Positions 55,448 through 63,962 of a stretch of 64,000 nt of DNA are shown here, piece by piece. Position 1 is the first letter of the stretch; the number at the start of each line of letters is the position of its first letter. The notes under the pieces were generated by a model. It worked only from the letters and a program-made list of their open reading frames with translations, searched no databases and was not told the origin of the DNA. Both the position numbers and the translations under genes were made by a program. The DNA comes from Cellvibrio sp. UBA7661 (GTDB lineage Bacteria; Pseudomonadota; Gammaproteobacteria; Pseudomonadales; Cellvibrionaceae). The stretch is from contig DLHT01000014.1 of the NCBI GenBank assembly GCA_002483365.1, positions 48,039-112,038 of the forward strand. Direction: 5' to 3'.

Positions 55448-55894
55448 ATGAAATCAAAATCGCTCTTAGTATTTTTACTTTCCACGATTGCCAGTGGAGC
55501 AATGGCAAATGAATGCAGCGTGGCCATCTCCTCAACAGATGCAATGCAATATGACACTAAAGCAATCACAGTGAATGCAAGCTGCAAAGAATTTACCGTC
55601 ACCTTAACTCACGCAGGTAAATTGCCTAAAAATGTGATGGGACATAATTGGGTTTTGAGCAAAACCGACGATAAACAAGCGATCGCTTCCGAAGGTATAG
55701 CCGCAGGATTGGACAACAACTATTTAAAACCAGGAGATGCACGGGTAATTGCATCAACGCCGCTGATTGGTGGAGGAGAAACAACATCAGTGACCTTTCC
55801 CGTCAGTAAACTCAGTGCAGGCGTACCCTATACTTTCTTTTGTTCTTACCCCGGTCATAACGCCATCATGCAAGGCAGCCTGACGTTACAGTAA
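55448..55894 (+). CDS. Azurin
   Basis: A 148-residue periplasmic blue copper protein. The signal peptide is 1-20 (ending AMAN). Copper ligands are visible: His in GHNWVL, and Cys, His and Met in FFCSYPGHNAIMQG. The disulphide Cys pair ECSV and ASCKEF is present. It carries electrons between cytochromes and, in denitrifiers, nitrite reductase. An GGAGAC box precedes the ATG. It is convergent with nnrS. Confidence 0.95.
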   Translation: MKSKSLLVFLLSTIASGAMANECSVAISSTDAMQYDTKAITVNASCKEFTVTLTHAGKLPKNVMGHNWVLSKTDDKQAIASEGIAAGLDNNYLKPGDARVIASTPLIGGGETTSVTFPVSKLSAGVPYTFFCSYPGHNAIMQGSLTLQ

Positions 55895-55954
55895 TCCCAC
55901 CAATTTGATCGCCTATACCTTACTTGATCGGTCACACATTTGATCGGATGCACA

Positions 55955-55985
55955 GTAGAAGTGTCAGCATGACTGACACTTCTAC
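55955..55985. terminator. 13-bp inverted repeat between azurin and nnrS genes
   Basis: GTAGAAGTGTCAG (55955-55967), loop CATGA, and the complement (55973-55985) lie between the convergent genes. No T-run follows. Three TTGATCG copies (55905, 55924, 55940) stand just upstream. Confidence 0.55.
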
Positions 55986-56045
55986 ACCGACACTTGCAAA
56001 ATACGGATCAACTCACGCCGCCATTTTTACCCGTTGCAGTTCACT

Positions 56046-57260
56046 TTAACCGGGACGACCATCTATTCTCGGGCGACTAAATATCGGCCAGTAGATAACC
56101 ACAAACAGACTGAATGCAAAGCACCATCCCGCCGCAGCGATCATCACACCCAGTTGATAATCAAAACATCCCAGAGCAGCCCCAACACGGCACACGGCCG
56201 CCAAGGTAATACTGGCGTACATCAGCCAGCCAAATGCAGGTAGCGTAAGCGGCCGGCCGGTATGCCCTAACGCAACGCGGGTCATCACACCCAAAATTAA
56301 TGTTCCCATTGCTCCTGCACCCAAAGCATGTTGCCAGCTTGCAGGTGTCACCAATTCAAATGCACTTAACCCTTTTAGCAAAAGCGCAACCACAACCCAG
56401 GCGTAACCCACATGCAACACCCACAATAACGGCTCACGCCAGCTATTCCAGCCTTTCCAGCCACACAAGCGCCATCCATTCAGTACAGCTGCCACTAATG
56501 CCAACACGCCGGTTAACCATGGGTAAGCAATCCACTCTGCAGGAATCAACAACGCCGTTGCAGCAATAGCCGCGCGATCCAACACCGGACGCACAATAAC
56601 CGTTGCCGATACTCCATGATTGCGAAACCAGTTGCTGGTGAACAGCGGAATAATGCGGCCGCCAATCACTAACATAATTAACGTGAGCAACCCCATCGCC
56701 AATGCTTGTCCGTGCTGTAAACAGGCCGTTATGCCCGTATTGAACCCGATATGCATGAGCAAGTTGGCCACCGCAAGCAACAAGATCATCCCACCCAGCG
56801 GCATATTGCGGCGGTTACCGTGACGAACCAATATCTGCAACACCAGCGCGGCCAAGGCCAATAAAAACAGCATGTCCAGAGCAGCGACCAAGGGCAGCGG
56901 TAAATAACTGGACAACCACATCGCGATCCGCCCGGATACCCAGGCAGCAACCAACAGCAACAACATCTTGCCCTGCACTGGCGGTGCACCTGTCCAATTG
57001 CAAATAGCGGTGAGAATAAATCCCGCAATTGCGGCAGTTGTAAATCCAAAAAGCATCTCATGACTATGCCAATGCAGTGGCGACCAGCCTACAGGCAGGC
57101 CCAAGCCTCCGAATAGGAATGCCACCCAAGCAAGCACAATCGCAAAGCCATAAAGCCCAACCAGCAAGAAAAATAGTCGGAACGGATAAGCAAATAATGT
57201 TTTGATCACGATTTTTCTCTCAACGTCTGTGGCAACAACTGGTACCCGATTATCCATCAT
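56046..57260 (-). CDS. nnrS: NnrS family membrane protein (nitric oxide response)
   Basis: A 404-residue protein with about 12 membrane helices. Family motifs include LFFLVGLYGF-like opening, HWHSHEMLFGF (about 61-71), NLLMHIGF, NHGVSATVIV-like and GVMTRVALGHTGRPL. NnrS is a haem- and copper-containing membrane protein that relieves nitric oxide stress. ATG 57260 or 57257 may be the start. The upstream region has FNR- and NsrR-like sites. Confidence 0.92.
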   Translation of the reverse strand: MMDNRVPVVATDVERKIVIKTLFAYPFRLFFLLVGLYGFAIVLAWVAFLFGGLGLPVGWSPLHWHSHEMLFGFTTAAIAGFILTAICNWTGAPPVQGKMLLLLVAAWVSGRIAMWLSSYLPLPLVAALDMLFLLALAALVLQILVRHGNRRNMPLGGMILLLAVANLLMHIGFNTGITACLQHGQALAMGLLTLIMLVIGGRIIPLFTSNWFRNHGVSATVIVRPVLDRAAIAATALLIPAEWIAYPWLTGVLALVAAVLNGWRLCGWKGWNSWREPLLWVLHVGYAWVVVALLLKGLSAFELVTPASWQHALGAGAMGTLILGVMTRVALGHTGRPLTLPAFGWLMYASITLAAVCRVGAALGCFDYQLGVMIAAAGWCFAFSLFVVIYWPIFSRPRIDGRPG

Positions 57261-57323
57261 TACAATCTTTATAGACGCGTAGGGCTTTGCAGTTACGCGC
57301 ATAAAGGTTACTTTTTCGGCTAT

Positions 57324-57337
57324 TTGATTCGCATCAA
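57324..57337. promoter_or_regulatory. FNR/Anr/Dnr-type box upstream of nnrS
   Basis: TTGATTCGCATCAA is an exact TTGAT-N4-ATCAA site, the consensus of FNR/Dnr-type regulators that respond to low oxygen or nitric oxide. It lies 64 bp before the nnrS start. Confidence 0.75.
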
Positions 57338-57341
57338 CTTA

Positions 57342-57390
57342 AAGATTCATTTATTTTGCATCTTTTATAGTTGCATGTAAAATGAATCTT
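57342..57390. promoter_or_regulatory. NsrR-like operators upstream of nnrS
   Basis: AAGATTCATTT (57342-57352), one base, and TTTTGCATCTT (57354-57364) form an 11-1-11 imperfect palindrome close to the NsrR consensus (AAGATGCATTT and complement). A second site is suggested by AAATGAATCTT (57380-57390) on the opposite side. The outer arms TTAAAGATTCATTT (57339) and its exact complement (57380) are a perfect 14-bp inverted repeat. NsrR is the nitric oxide-sensing repressor of nnrS in other gammaproteobacteria. Confidence 0.65.
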
Positions 57391-57559
57391 TAAAATGGGT
57401 ATTTACCACTGTCAAGAAAAGTAAAATCATGTCGGGATCTGTGGCGGCAAGCATAACAGCAACTGTATGTTGCTAGTATAAATACGGGCACGAAGTTATT
57501 TCGCAGCTGTGTTTTAAACCGTTTTCTATCCTATTTTATTTACACGAGTCTACGATTCC

Positions 57560-57964
57560 ATGAAAAAAATAATGTTTGCGTTAATGGCCTTGTTCAGTAT
57601 TTTTGCGATGACACCTGTGCTCGCGGCCGAGGACACGCCTGTTTTTGAATTGCGTGTTTACACCACTCATCCGGGAAAAATGCCGGATCTGTTAACACGT
57701 TTTAAAAACCACACCACTGCCCTTTTTGAGCGCCACGGCATGGTAAATGTCGGCTACTGGTTGCCGACCGAACAAAAAAATGGAGATAAGCTGTATTACA
57801 TTTTGAAGTATAAGAATCGCGCTGCCGCAGAAGCTGCGTGGAAAGCATTTTCTGCTGATCCGGAATGGATAAAAGTCCGTTCAGAAAGTGAAGCAAATGG
57901 ACCGATAGTCGCGGGGGTTGAATCAACCTTCTTAACTGCTACCGAATTTTCGGCAATCAAGTAA
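57560..57964 (+). CDS. Exported NIPSNAP-family protein
   Basis: A 134-residue protein with signal peptide 1-22 (VLAAED). The mature part is a dimeric alpha+beta-barrel: FELRVYTTHPGKMPDLLTRFKNH, HGMVNVGYW, YILKYKNRAAAEAAWKAF. NIPSNAP proteins are widespread and have no clear bacterial role. Its start is divergent from nnrS across the regulatory region, so it may share the FNR/NsrR control. Confidence 0.82.
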   Translation: MKKIMFALMALFSIFAMTPVLAAEDTPVFELRVYTTHPGKMPDLLTRFKNHTTALFERHGMVNVGYWLPTEQKNGDKLYYILKYKNRAAAEAAWKAFSADPEWIKVRSESEANGPIVAGVESTFLTATEFSAIK

Positions 57965-58054
57965 GGGAATTCATAGAACGTATCGAATCTGTATCCACCG
58001 GTTTCATGCAACAAAACCGAGGATAGGTTTTACAGTTTAACCAAGTCCCGTTAG

Positions 58055-58557
58055 CTAGCGCTTTCGGGACAAGCCAACGCTATCCACATAATCCAGCGCC
58101 GCACCTAAACCTACCGCATCAGCAATTGTTGGCGCGAACTGGCTTGGGTGATACTGGAACCAGGGGGGCACACTGCGCGTGAGCCATACATTGCCGCCAA
58201 TAATCGAACCTTTACCGATGGTGATGCGCCCTAACACCGTAGCCCCCGCATAAATCACCACATCATCCTCAACAATCGGGTGACGCGGTATACCCTTTTG
58301 TAAATGGCCTTTGTCATCGGTGGGAAATGTTTTAGCACCCAAGGTGACGGCTTGATAAATCCTCACACGCTCACCAATCACTGCAGTTTCACCGATCACC
58401 ACGCCGGTGCCATGGTCGATAAAAAAAACACGCCCGATTTCTGCACCGGGGTGAATATCAATCCCCGTTAATGGTTACGGGCATTGCGCAATTCCTGCAC
58501 AATAGTATCCAGCTCCCAGGTAACCGATATTAATTCGTGATGTTGTTGATGACTCAT
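58055..58557 (-). pseudogene. Remnant of serine O-acetyltransferase (EpsC/CysE type)
   Basis: The N-terminus (MSHQQHHELISVTWELD, from ATG 58557) reads about 28 codons to a stop at NH. In another frame the C-terminal half begins at LTGIDIHPGAEIG and continues through the hexapeptide repeats (HGTGVVIGETAVIGE, VTLGAKTFP, HPIVEDDVVIYAGATVLG) to a stop at 58055. The family has about 130-150 residues between these parts, so the middle has been deleted out of frame. Serine acetyltransferase makes O-acetylserine for cysteine synthesis. The remaining C-terminal frame could start at GTG 58402 but lacks the acceptor domain. Confidence 0.8.
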
Positions 58558-58601
58558 GGATAACTAACTCTTCTCTTCTTTATTTTTCTGAATTTTTCTG
58601 A

Positions 58602-58768
58602 TTAATCCTGCACCCAAGGCAGGCCACGCTGACGCCAACCACTTACCGCACCGCGCCGCTACTGCTCATCAAGGTCGCCTTCAAAATCCCGGGTAATTCC
58701 CTTGCGGCATTTGAAGTGCCATTAGGTGTTGAATTATCAACAGCATTGGTTAATTGGATTACTGTCAT
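58602..58768 (-). pseudogene. Remnant of a rhodanese-like gene
   Basis: ATG 58768 (with GAGGAAA upstream) starts MTVIQLTNAVDNSTP and runs into AARELPG. A different frame then carries FEGDLDEQ, an in-frame TAG, and RRGAVSGWRQRGLPWVQD before a stop at 58602. That block is a typical C-terminus of rhodanese-domain sulfurtransferases (GWR..GLPW). The catalytic Cys region is gone. It is 44 bp upstream of the acetyltransferase remnant, and both have lost their middles. Confidence 0.65.
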
Positions 58769-59050
58769 AACACTTTCCTCAATCAAGTGTTTATTTTTAA
58801 ACACCACCGACAACTGATTACAGCCGTTACCATCTTTCTATGAAAACGGAATGCGTTGTTTGTGAATTGAGGACAACTATAGTGACGGCTATAAACAATG
58901 TGAAAGAACATATCTCTATAACCTTATAATCAGGCTTTCAATTTCAGGCTTGTTATAAGCTAGGAATATTTAATTATTTTATAGTTTTTTGATTCCTCTT
59001 TAAGATGCCGCTCTATAACGCTCCCATTAAAAATATCCAAGAATTTTGCT

Positions 59051-59839
59051 ATGCCACTTACAGAATTAATGCACTACTTCAATGACCAACTGCAAACACA
59101 GGCGCGTCTTAATGAACTGCCTAAAACCGGTTTATTTAAAGTAGATAACCAGTATCGCGCCCGCTTTGGTAATTTGGTTTTAGGTAGCCAGTTTGCAGAC
59201 ATCAAGGGTTTTGATAATGACCAACTGATTGGCCATTACGCAGATTTATTTGTGCGCTCTACCACGGGCAATGTGTTGAATATAGATGCCATTGTAAATT
59301 CACTGGAAAGCACCGAAGAAGTTGTGCATCTGGATAGATTGGTAAGAACACTTCACTCGCTGAATTATTTACAACAGCACGATGGTTTCAAAGGTGTACT
59401 GGCACTTCATGTACAGGCGAGGCATATATTGAGTGTTCCCCATGAACACGGTAAAACTTTCGAGAAAATATTGAGCGATTGCGGGCTTAATCCGGAGCGG
59501 GTGATATTACATACCAAGCTTGTTGATGAAGTAAACCTTGCGCATTTCCAACAAGCGTTAAGCAATTACCGCGAACGTCACTATCGTATTGGTATACATC
59601 TGGAAACGCTGGAAGATTGGTCACTACTTCAACAGTTACTACTACAAGGGTTACCACTGGTATCTGACTATGTTTTTGCCAACACAAGACTCGCAAGCCA
59701 ACTAGACCGTGAACATAATTTTATGGAGAAATTGCAAATACTGGTTGCAAACCTGGATGAATCAGAGCGCCATCCTTTGGTCGCCTACTCAACCAGACAA
59801 CTGACCGGCTATGTACAACCTTCACGTTTGGCAAGTTAA
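59051..59839 (+). CDS. Degenerate EAL-domain protein
   Basis: A 262-residue protein resembling the c-di-GMP phosphodiesterase EAL fold. VVHLDRLVRTLHSL, VLALHVQARHIL, FEKILSDCGLNPERVILHTKL and YRIGIHLETLED align with typical EAL positions. The catalytic EAL reads ADL or similar (GHYADLFVR) and the DDFG loop reads HLETL, so activity is not expected. It may bind a nucleotide or a partner. It is followed 27 bp later by the amidotransferase gene. Confidence 0.6.
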   Translation: MPLTELMHYFNDQLQTQARLNELPKTGLFKVDNQYRARFGNLVLGSQFADIKGFDNDQLIGHYADLFVRSTTGNVLNIDAIVNSLESTEEVVHLDRLVRTLHSLNYLQQHDGFKGVLALHVQARHILSVPHEHGKTFEKILSDCGLNPERVILHTKLVDEVNLAHFQQALSNYRERHYRIGIHLETLEDWSLLQQLLLQGLPLVSDYVFANTRLASQLDREHNFMEKLQILVANLDESERHPLVAYSTRQLTGYVQPSRLAS

Positions 59840-59866
59840 TCTTGCATAGGAAAATCCGGAATTACT

Positions 59867-60661
59867 ATGTGCCAGTTATTGGGAATGAGCTGTAAACAAC
59901 CGGCAAGTATTGGCTTTTCATTTGAAGGCTTTCGTGCGCGTGGTGGTTTAACAGATGACCATAAAGATGGTTGGGGGCTTGCATTTTATCGCAATCAGCA
60001 AGCGCAAGTTTTTCTGGATGAATCACCCGCTGCCGAATCACCGCTGGCAGAAAGCATTCAAAAAACCGATATAAAATCCAACACAATTATTGCCCATATC
60101 CGTAAAGCCACTGTTGGTGCAGTGAAACCCAGAAACTGCCATCCATTCCAACGCAACCTTTGGCAACAGGATTGGCTGTTTTGTCACAACGGCGATTTAA
60201 AGGGTTTCAATCCACCATTGGATGATGAGTTTCAACCAGAGGGCGATACCGATAGCGAATTGGCGTTTTGCTTTTTATTGCAAGAATTAAAACGTCATTT
60301 TCCCTATGGAGCCGATAGCATTGATGATCTATTTCAGTGGCTCAACCATTTAAGCGAGATAATTGCAGCATTTGGTACATTCAATATTATTTTGTCCAAC
60401 GGCGAATGGATGTACACCTACTGCTCAACCCACCTCGCCTATGTGCAGCGACAATATCCCTTCACACGGGTGACACTGATTGATCGGGAATTGTCATTGG
60501 ATTTGAGCCAGCACAACAATCACGACGACCAAATGGTGGTGATTGCCACCAAACCATTAACCGCAAACGAACAGTGGACGCTTTACCAACCGGGGGAAGC
60601 ACGGTTGTTTAAACAAGGAGAAGTTTATAAGGAAAGTAAAATTGGCAATGTAAAAAAATAA
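59867..60661 (+). CDS. Class II glutamine amidotransferase (YafJ type)
   Basis: A 264-residue Ntn-hydrolase. Cys2 after Met would be the nucleophile (MCQLLGMS). Further motifs are HKDGWGLAFYR, IIAHIRKATVG and FCHNGDLKGF. YafJ-type proteins hydrolyse glutamine-like amides; the substrate is unclear. It probably shares a transcript with the EAL-like gene. Confidence 0.88.
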   Translation: MCQLLGMSCKQPASIGFSFEGFRARGGLTDDHKDGWGLAFYRNQQAQVFLDESPAAESPLAESIQKTDIKSNTIIAHIRKATVGAVKPRNCHPFQRNLWQQDWLFCHNGDLKGFNPPLDDEFQPEGDTDSELAFCFLLQELKRHFPYGADSIDDLFQWLNHLSEIIAAFGTFNIILSNGEWMYTYCSTHLAYVQRQYPFTRVTLIDRELSLDLSQHNNHDDQMVVIATKPLTANEQWTLYQPGEARLFKQGEVYKESKIGNVKK

Positions 60662-60699
60662 GCGAGGCCAAATGGCGTCGCCTATTTTTTTCTGGTGTT

Positions 60700-60737
60700 T
60701 TTTATCCCGCTTTTTATCTCGCTATTTTTTATCTCGC
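60700..60737. repeat. Short AT-rich repeat, three copies
   Basis: TTTTATCCCGC (60700), TTTTATCTCGC (60712) and TTTTATCTCGC (60727) repeat at 12-15 bp. The third copy provides the stop codon (TAA, minus strand) of the small gene ending at 60729. Confidence 0.75.
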
Positions 60738-60956
60738 TGTACAAATAACAGAAAAACTTAATAGCCCATTGTTTGTCAGCAGCCCCCTGGCATAGCGCAG
60801 GATCTCAACAGGATGTCGTACAAAATTAGTAAAGCGCGCATGGTGTGTACCAAAAATGCCCCACAAAATAGGAAAGCCCACCAAAAAAACAGCGGCGGCT
60901 AGGCTTAACAGGTTTTTTGCTTTTAAAAATGGAATAACACTGGCTGCACGATTCAT
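60729..60956 (-). CDS. Small membrane protein of unknown function
   Basis: A 75-residue protein with one clear hydrophobic helix (about 14-34) and a basic C-terminal part (FVRHPVEILRYARGL). AGGAAA stands 11 nt before the ATG. No family is recognised. It is 68 bp after the secreted-protein operon on the same strand and may be part of it. Confidence 0.5.
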   Translation of the reverse strand: MNRAASVIPFLKAKNLLSLAAAVFLVGFPILWGIFGTHHARFTNFVRHPVEILRYARGLLTNNGLLSFSVICTAR

Positions 60957-61024
60957 AAATATTTATTTCCTGATTATTTACTGATTAATGGTTAGATAAG
61001 AATTTTTCTTTTGCCCACAGAGGG

Positions 61025-62092
61025 TTAATAAATAGGAGTTGAATTACCCGCACCAATTACTGCACCGCCACCAAAACCTCCATTATTTTCCGTACAAATT
61101 TGTTCATAAGGCTCCAGTAATAATTTTTTGCCTTTATGGTTTGCAATACCTAATTGGTTATTCCAGCCATCTTCAGAAAAATTTTCTACGCGTCGCGCCG
61201 GTATTTCCAAAGTCCAGGGGCGCGTAAATACAGTAGGATCGGTATAGGTTGCGGAATATAAATAACGCTCGCCTTTATCTTCAAAAATCAATTTTTCTAC
61301 TACTGTTGTTTCTGTACCGGAGAATTCCCCTGTGCGACCAAAACGCGATTTGGAATTGTTATTGCGCACCTCAACATGCAGGGTATTACCTTCCCAATAA
61401 CCGCGTGAATCACCATTCCATAAACGGATTTTTTGATCCAGATGCGGTTTTTTATCCAACTCACCCTTTTTTACCAAATGAATAATCCGCGAACCTGAAT
61501 CAAACAGGAACAACACATATCCGGGATACTGACGTATCTCATAGCCGTGCCACATAAACGATTTGGATGGTCCTCCCGGCGCACAGCGAGCCAAAGGTTC
61601 TACATATTCCGGCTTCACCGGCTCACTGAAATTTTTCAAATATTCTTGCTGTAATTCACGCGCCCAGGGTTGATAAGGCACCTGCCCGTCTGCAGGGTCA
61701 ACAACCCGGCTGGGTGCGCGGGATTCACGCGGCCCTAATGGAGTACGCGGTGGTTCGCCGGGAGTTGCCCCCTGCGGGTCAGTAAAATTAGTGTGATTGG
61801 AAATAGTATTCGACCAGTGGCCTTGCACATCCGGTTGGCCGTCACGTAAACGCGTTCCCGTCCATTTTCCTTGGCTGACTTTATAAACAGTTTTTTCACG
61901 TTCAAATTTTGGAAATTGCGCGCGCTCCGCTTCCCAGCGCTCGTAATTGGCAAAGGCTGTTTGCGCCAGCAGTGCTGTAGCAATCCCGCTAAGAATAACT
62001 ACCTTGATTGCTTTGCCTAGCTGTATTTTTTTGTGTATCTGTATTGTTTTGCGCGCCGGTTTAGTTTTCTCAGATAAATTTTTTCTGTTCAT
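61025..62092 (-). CDS. Exported protein related to the upstream 288-residue protein
   Basis: A 355-residue protein with an N-terminal hydrophobic helix (about 28-45). It shares with its upstream neighbour GDSR..WEGNTL.V.V, VVE(K/R) and VFTRPW, so the two are paralogues. Distinct parts are PDVQGHWSN, GYEIRQYPGYVLFLFDSG and CTENNGGFGGG at the C-terminus. ATG 62092 follows an AGGTG box. No biochemical function is known to me. It is the third gene of the DUF6152 operon, 18 bp after the second. Confidence 0.7.
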   Translation of the reverse strand: MNRKNLSEKTKPARKTIQIHKKIQLGKAIKVVILSGIATALLAQTAFANYERWEAERAQFPKFEREKTVYKVSQGKWTGTRLRDGQPDVQGHWSNTISNHTNFTDPQGATPGEPPRTPLGPRESRAPSRVVDPADGQVPYQPWARELQQEYLKNFSEPVKPEYVEPLARCAPGGPSKSFMWHGYEIRQYPGYVLFLFDSGSRIIHLVKKGELDKKPHLDQKIRLWNGDSRGYWEGNTLHVEVRNNNSKSRFGRTGEFSGTETTVVEKLIFEDKGERYLYSATYTDPTVFTRPWTLEIPARRVENFSEDGWNNQLGIANHKGKKLLLEPYEQICTENNGGFGGGAVIGAGNSTPIY

Positions 62093-62110
62093 GATGCACA
62101 CCTGCAATAT

Positions 62111-62977
62111 CTACTTGGGCTGCGCTTTGGGAGCGCGTTCAGCGGGATAGGGATAATATTGGTCGTAATCGAGCGTAAACCGATAATCCTCAACCAATTG
62201 AAAATTCGGCTCGCGGTGACGATGCAGGAACACAGTGATATCCCATGGGCGGGTAAACACTTTTTCATCGCTGATGCGCGCTTTGTATTCAATCGTATTC
62301 GCATCGATCAATGTCCAGCGCTCAACTACGTGCAAGGCATCACTGTGATAATTGCCTGAGCGATCCAGCCAGGTTTCCTCATTAAAGTGTTTTACATCCA
62401 CCACTAATGTATTCCCCTCCCATTTAGCGCGCGAATCGCCCAGCCACCAATCGTTGGGATCGCGTGGATGATCGGTGCCATTGGTATGGATGGTGCGAAT
62501 GGAGTGGCCAAATTGATGGATGATGGTGATGTCGCGTTCACGCTGGAAAATTTGCAGCGGCTCGGGATAATAAATTCCACGCGGTACACCCAACGTCCAA
62601 CCTTTCAAACGCGGGTCGGCTTTAAAACGGTTTTCAAAGTTTTGTTTGCGTTTCGCCAAGGCTTCAGGCTTGTAAGGAATTTCACCGCCATCCACTACCC
62701 CCGGCCCCGGTGGTGCATCAATGCGCGCTGAGTGCGGCTCCAAATCGTAATCCGCTGCGCTCGTGGTTTGCCATATACCGGAAAAATCCGGCTTGCCATT
62801 CAAGCGCGGAATTTTTTCAGCCGCGCTTGCCGATTGCACACCCAAGGTAAGCGATGCAACAACCAGCAGCACAATCACTAACCACAGAAAAACCGCCATC
62901 CATTTTGATGAAGGCTGGGTGTGATTGAAAAAACTTTTTCGATAAAAACCTTGCACATCAAGCTCCAAATTCATCAT
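62111..62977 (-). CDS. Exported protein paired with DUF6152 protein
   Basis: A 288-residue protein with a membrane/signal helix (about 27-50) and a mature part beginning RLNGKPDFSGIWQ. Blocks GDSRAKWEGNTLVVDV and VFTRPWDITVFLHRH are shared with the gene downstream. Its ATG (62977) overlaps the stop of the DUF6152 gene by one base (TAATG), so the two are translationally coupled. Function unknown. Confidence 0.75.
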   Translation of the reverse strand: MMNLELDVQGFYRKSFFNHTQPSSKWMAVFLWLVIVLLVVASLTLGVQSASAAEKIPRLNGKPDFSGIWQTTSAADYDLEPHSARIDAPPGPGVVDGGEIPYKPEALAKRKQNFENRFKADPRLKGWTLGVPRGIYYPEPLQIFQRERDITIIHQFGHSIRTIHTNGTDHPRDPNDWWLGDSRAKWEGNTLVVDVKHFNEETWLDRSGNYHSDALHVVERWTLIDANTIEYKARISDEKVFTRPWDITVFLHRHREPNFQLVEDYRFTLDYDQYYPYPAERAPKAQPK

Positions 62978-63420
62978 TAATTACCTGCAGGGCGCGACGG
63001 TGTTGTGGGGGCGTCCTGCGCGCCGCCAGTTTGGAATACCCGGCCATCCGGCAAAGTGATGCTGGTGGAATAACCAAAGCTTTGGCCATCTTTAGCAAGA
63101 TAACCTTTCACAGTTACTTCAGTGCCCGCGGGCAGCGTTGCTTTGGTCAAGCCTTTTTGTTTTAACGCAAACGGCGAACCAAATTCAAAACCCCAATTGG
63201 TCACTGTGCCATCAGCGTTTTTTACATCTACATATACCCAGCTGTGAGGATTCACCCATTTGCCTTTTGTGACTTTGCCACTTAACTCAAACGGTTTTTG
63301 TGCATCAAACTCTGCAGAAAATGCGTGATGTGCGGATACCGATACGGGTACAGATGCAATCCATAAACTGGCCGCACCCACTACCAAAATACCCAACCCG
63401 TTTTTGGATGGCCTTAACAT
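62977..63420 (-). CDS. DUF6152 family exported protein
   Basis: A 147-residue protein with a signal peptide (about 1-31, ending VSAHH). The mature domain reads AHHAFSAEFDAQKPFELSGKVTKGKWVNPHSWVYVDV and ends with a Thr/Pro-rich tail. This matches DUF6152, a family of small beta-rich periplasmic proteins with His at the mature N-terminus. GGAGAGAG precedes ATG 63420. It is the first gene of a three-gene operon. Confidence 0.82.
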   Translation of the reverse strand: MLRPSKNGLGILVVGAASLWIASVPVSVSAHHAFSAEFDAQKPFELSGKVTKGKWVNPHSWVYVDVKNADGTVTNWGFEFGSPFALKQKGLTKATLPAGTEVTVKGYLAKDGQSFGYSTSITLPDGRVFQTGGAQDAPTTPSRPAGN

Positions 63421-63577
63421 ATTTCTCTCTCCGGTAAACAAGCTATTAACGTTAAATTAACAAATATGACTCATGTAACTCACCAAAGAGCAAACATCAG
63501 GCCAGATTCAAAAAGAGCTGTTAAAGAGAGTAAAAGAACAGAAATTACAAAATGAAAATTGAGTGGAAAATGCAAAA

Positions 63578-63766
63578 ATGAGTATGAAAAATACACTGCA
63601 GCCTAAAAATCAGGTCACATCTGTTGAAATGAAAACAATAAAAATAGGAAATGCACCAATTGATGCAGGTCAATTTGATGGCGTGCTGTTTTTTACGCAG
63701 GAAAATTTAACAGTGGAGACGTTAAGAAAAATCAGCGCTGTTAATAACAACGCTGATGAATGTTGA
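63578..63766 (+). CDS. Possible small protein
   Basis: A 62-codon open frame (MSMKNTLQ onward) divergent from the DUF6152 gene. It has no recognised domain or membrane segment, and GGAAAATG upstream is a weak ribosome-binding site. It may be non-coding. Confidence 0.3.
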   Translation: MSMKNTLQPKNQVTSVEMKTIKIGNAPIDAGQFDGVLFFTQENLTVETLRKISAVNNNADEC

Positions 63767-63962
63767 TTTATACACAGAACACAAACAGAGCGAACACTGA
63801 TTGTTGATTTTTGATCACATGGAAAACACTATTACTGGCAGATATCGGTAGAGTCGAAGACTGGCGCGCCGAGTTTAGGTAGTGGCTTCCTACTCCTGCT
63901 CTTTCGATTTAATGCAGGTGACACTCCTTCTACCTTGCTCACGTTTCCAGCCCCCGCTCATC

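Noticed and set aside
55905..55947. Three TTGATCG copies as a regulatory array
   Set aside because: Spacing is irregular and they lie downstream of the azurin gene, between convergent genes.
58055..58402. Short hexapeptide protein as a complete gene
   Set aside because: Conserved acetyltransferase sequence continues upstream of the possible GTG and the N-terminal part is found separately, so it is a remnant.
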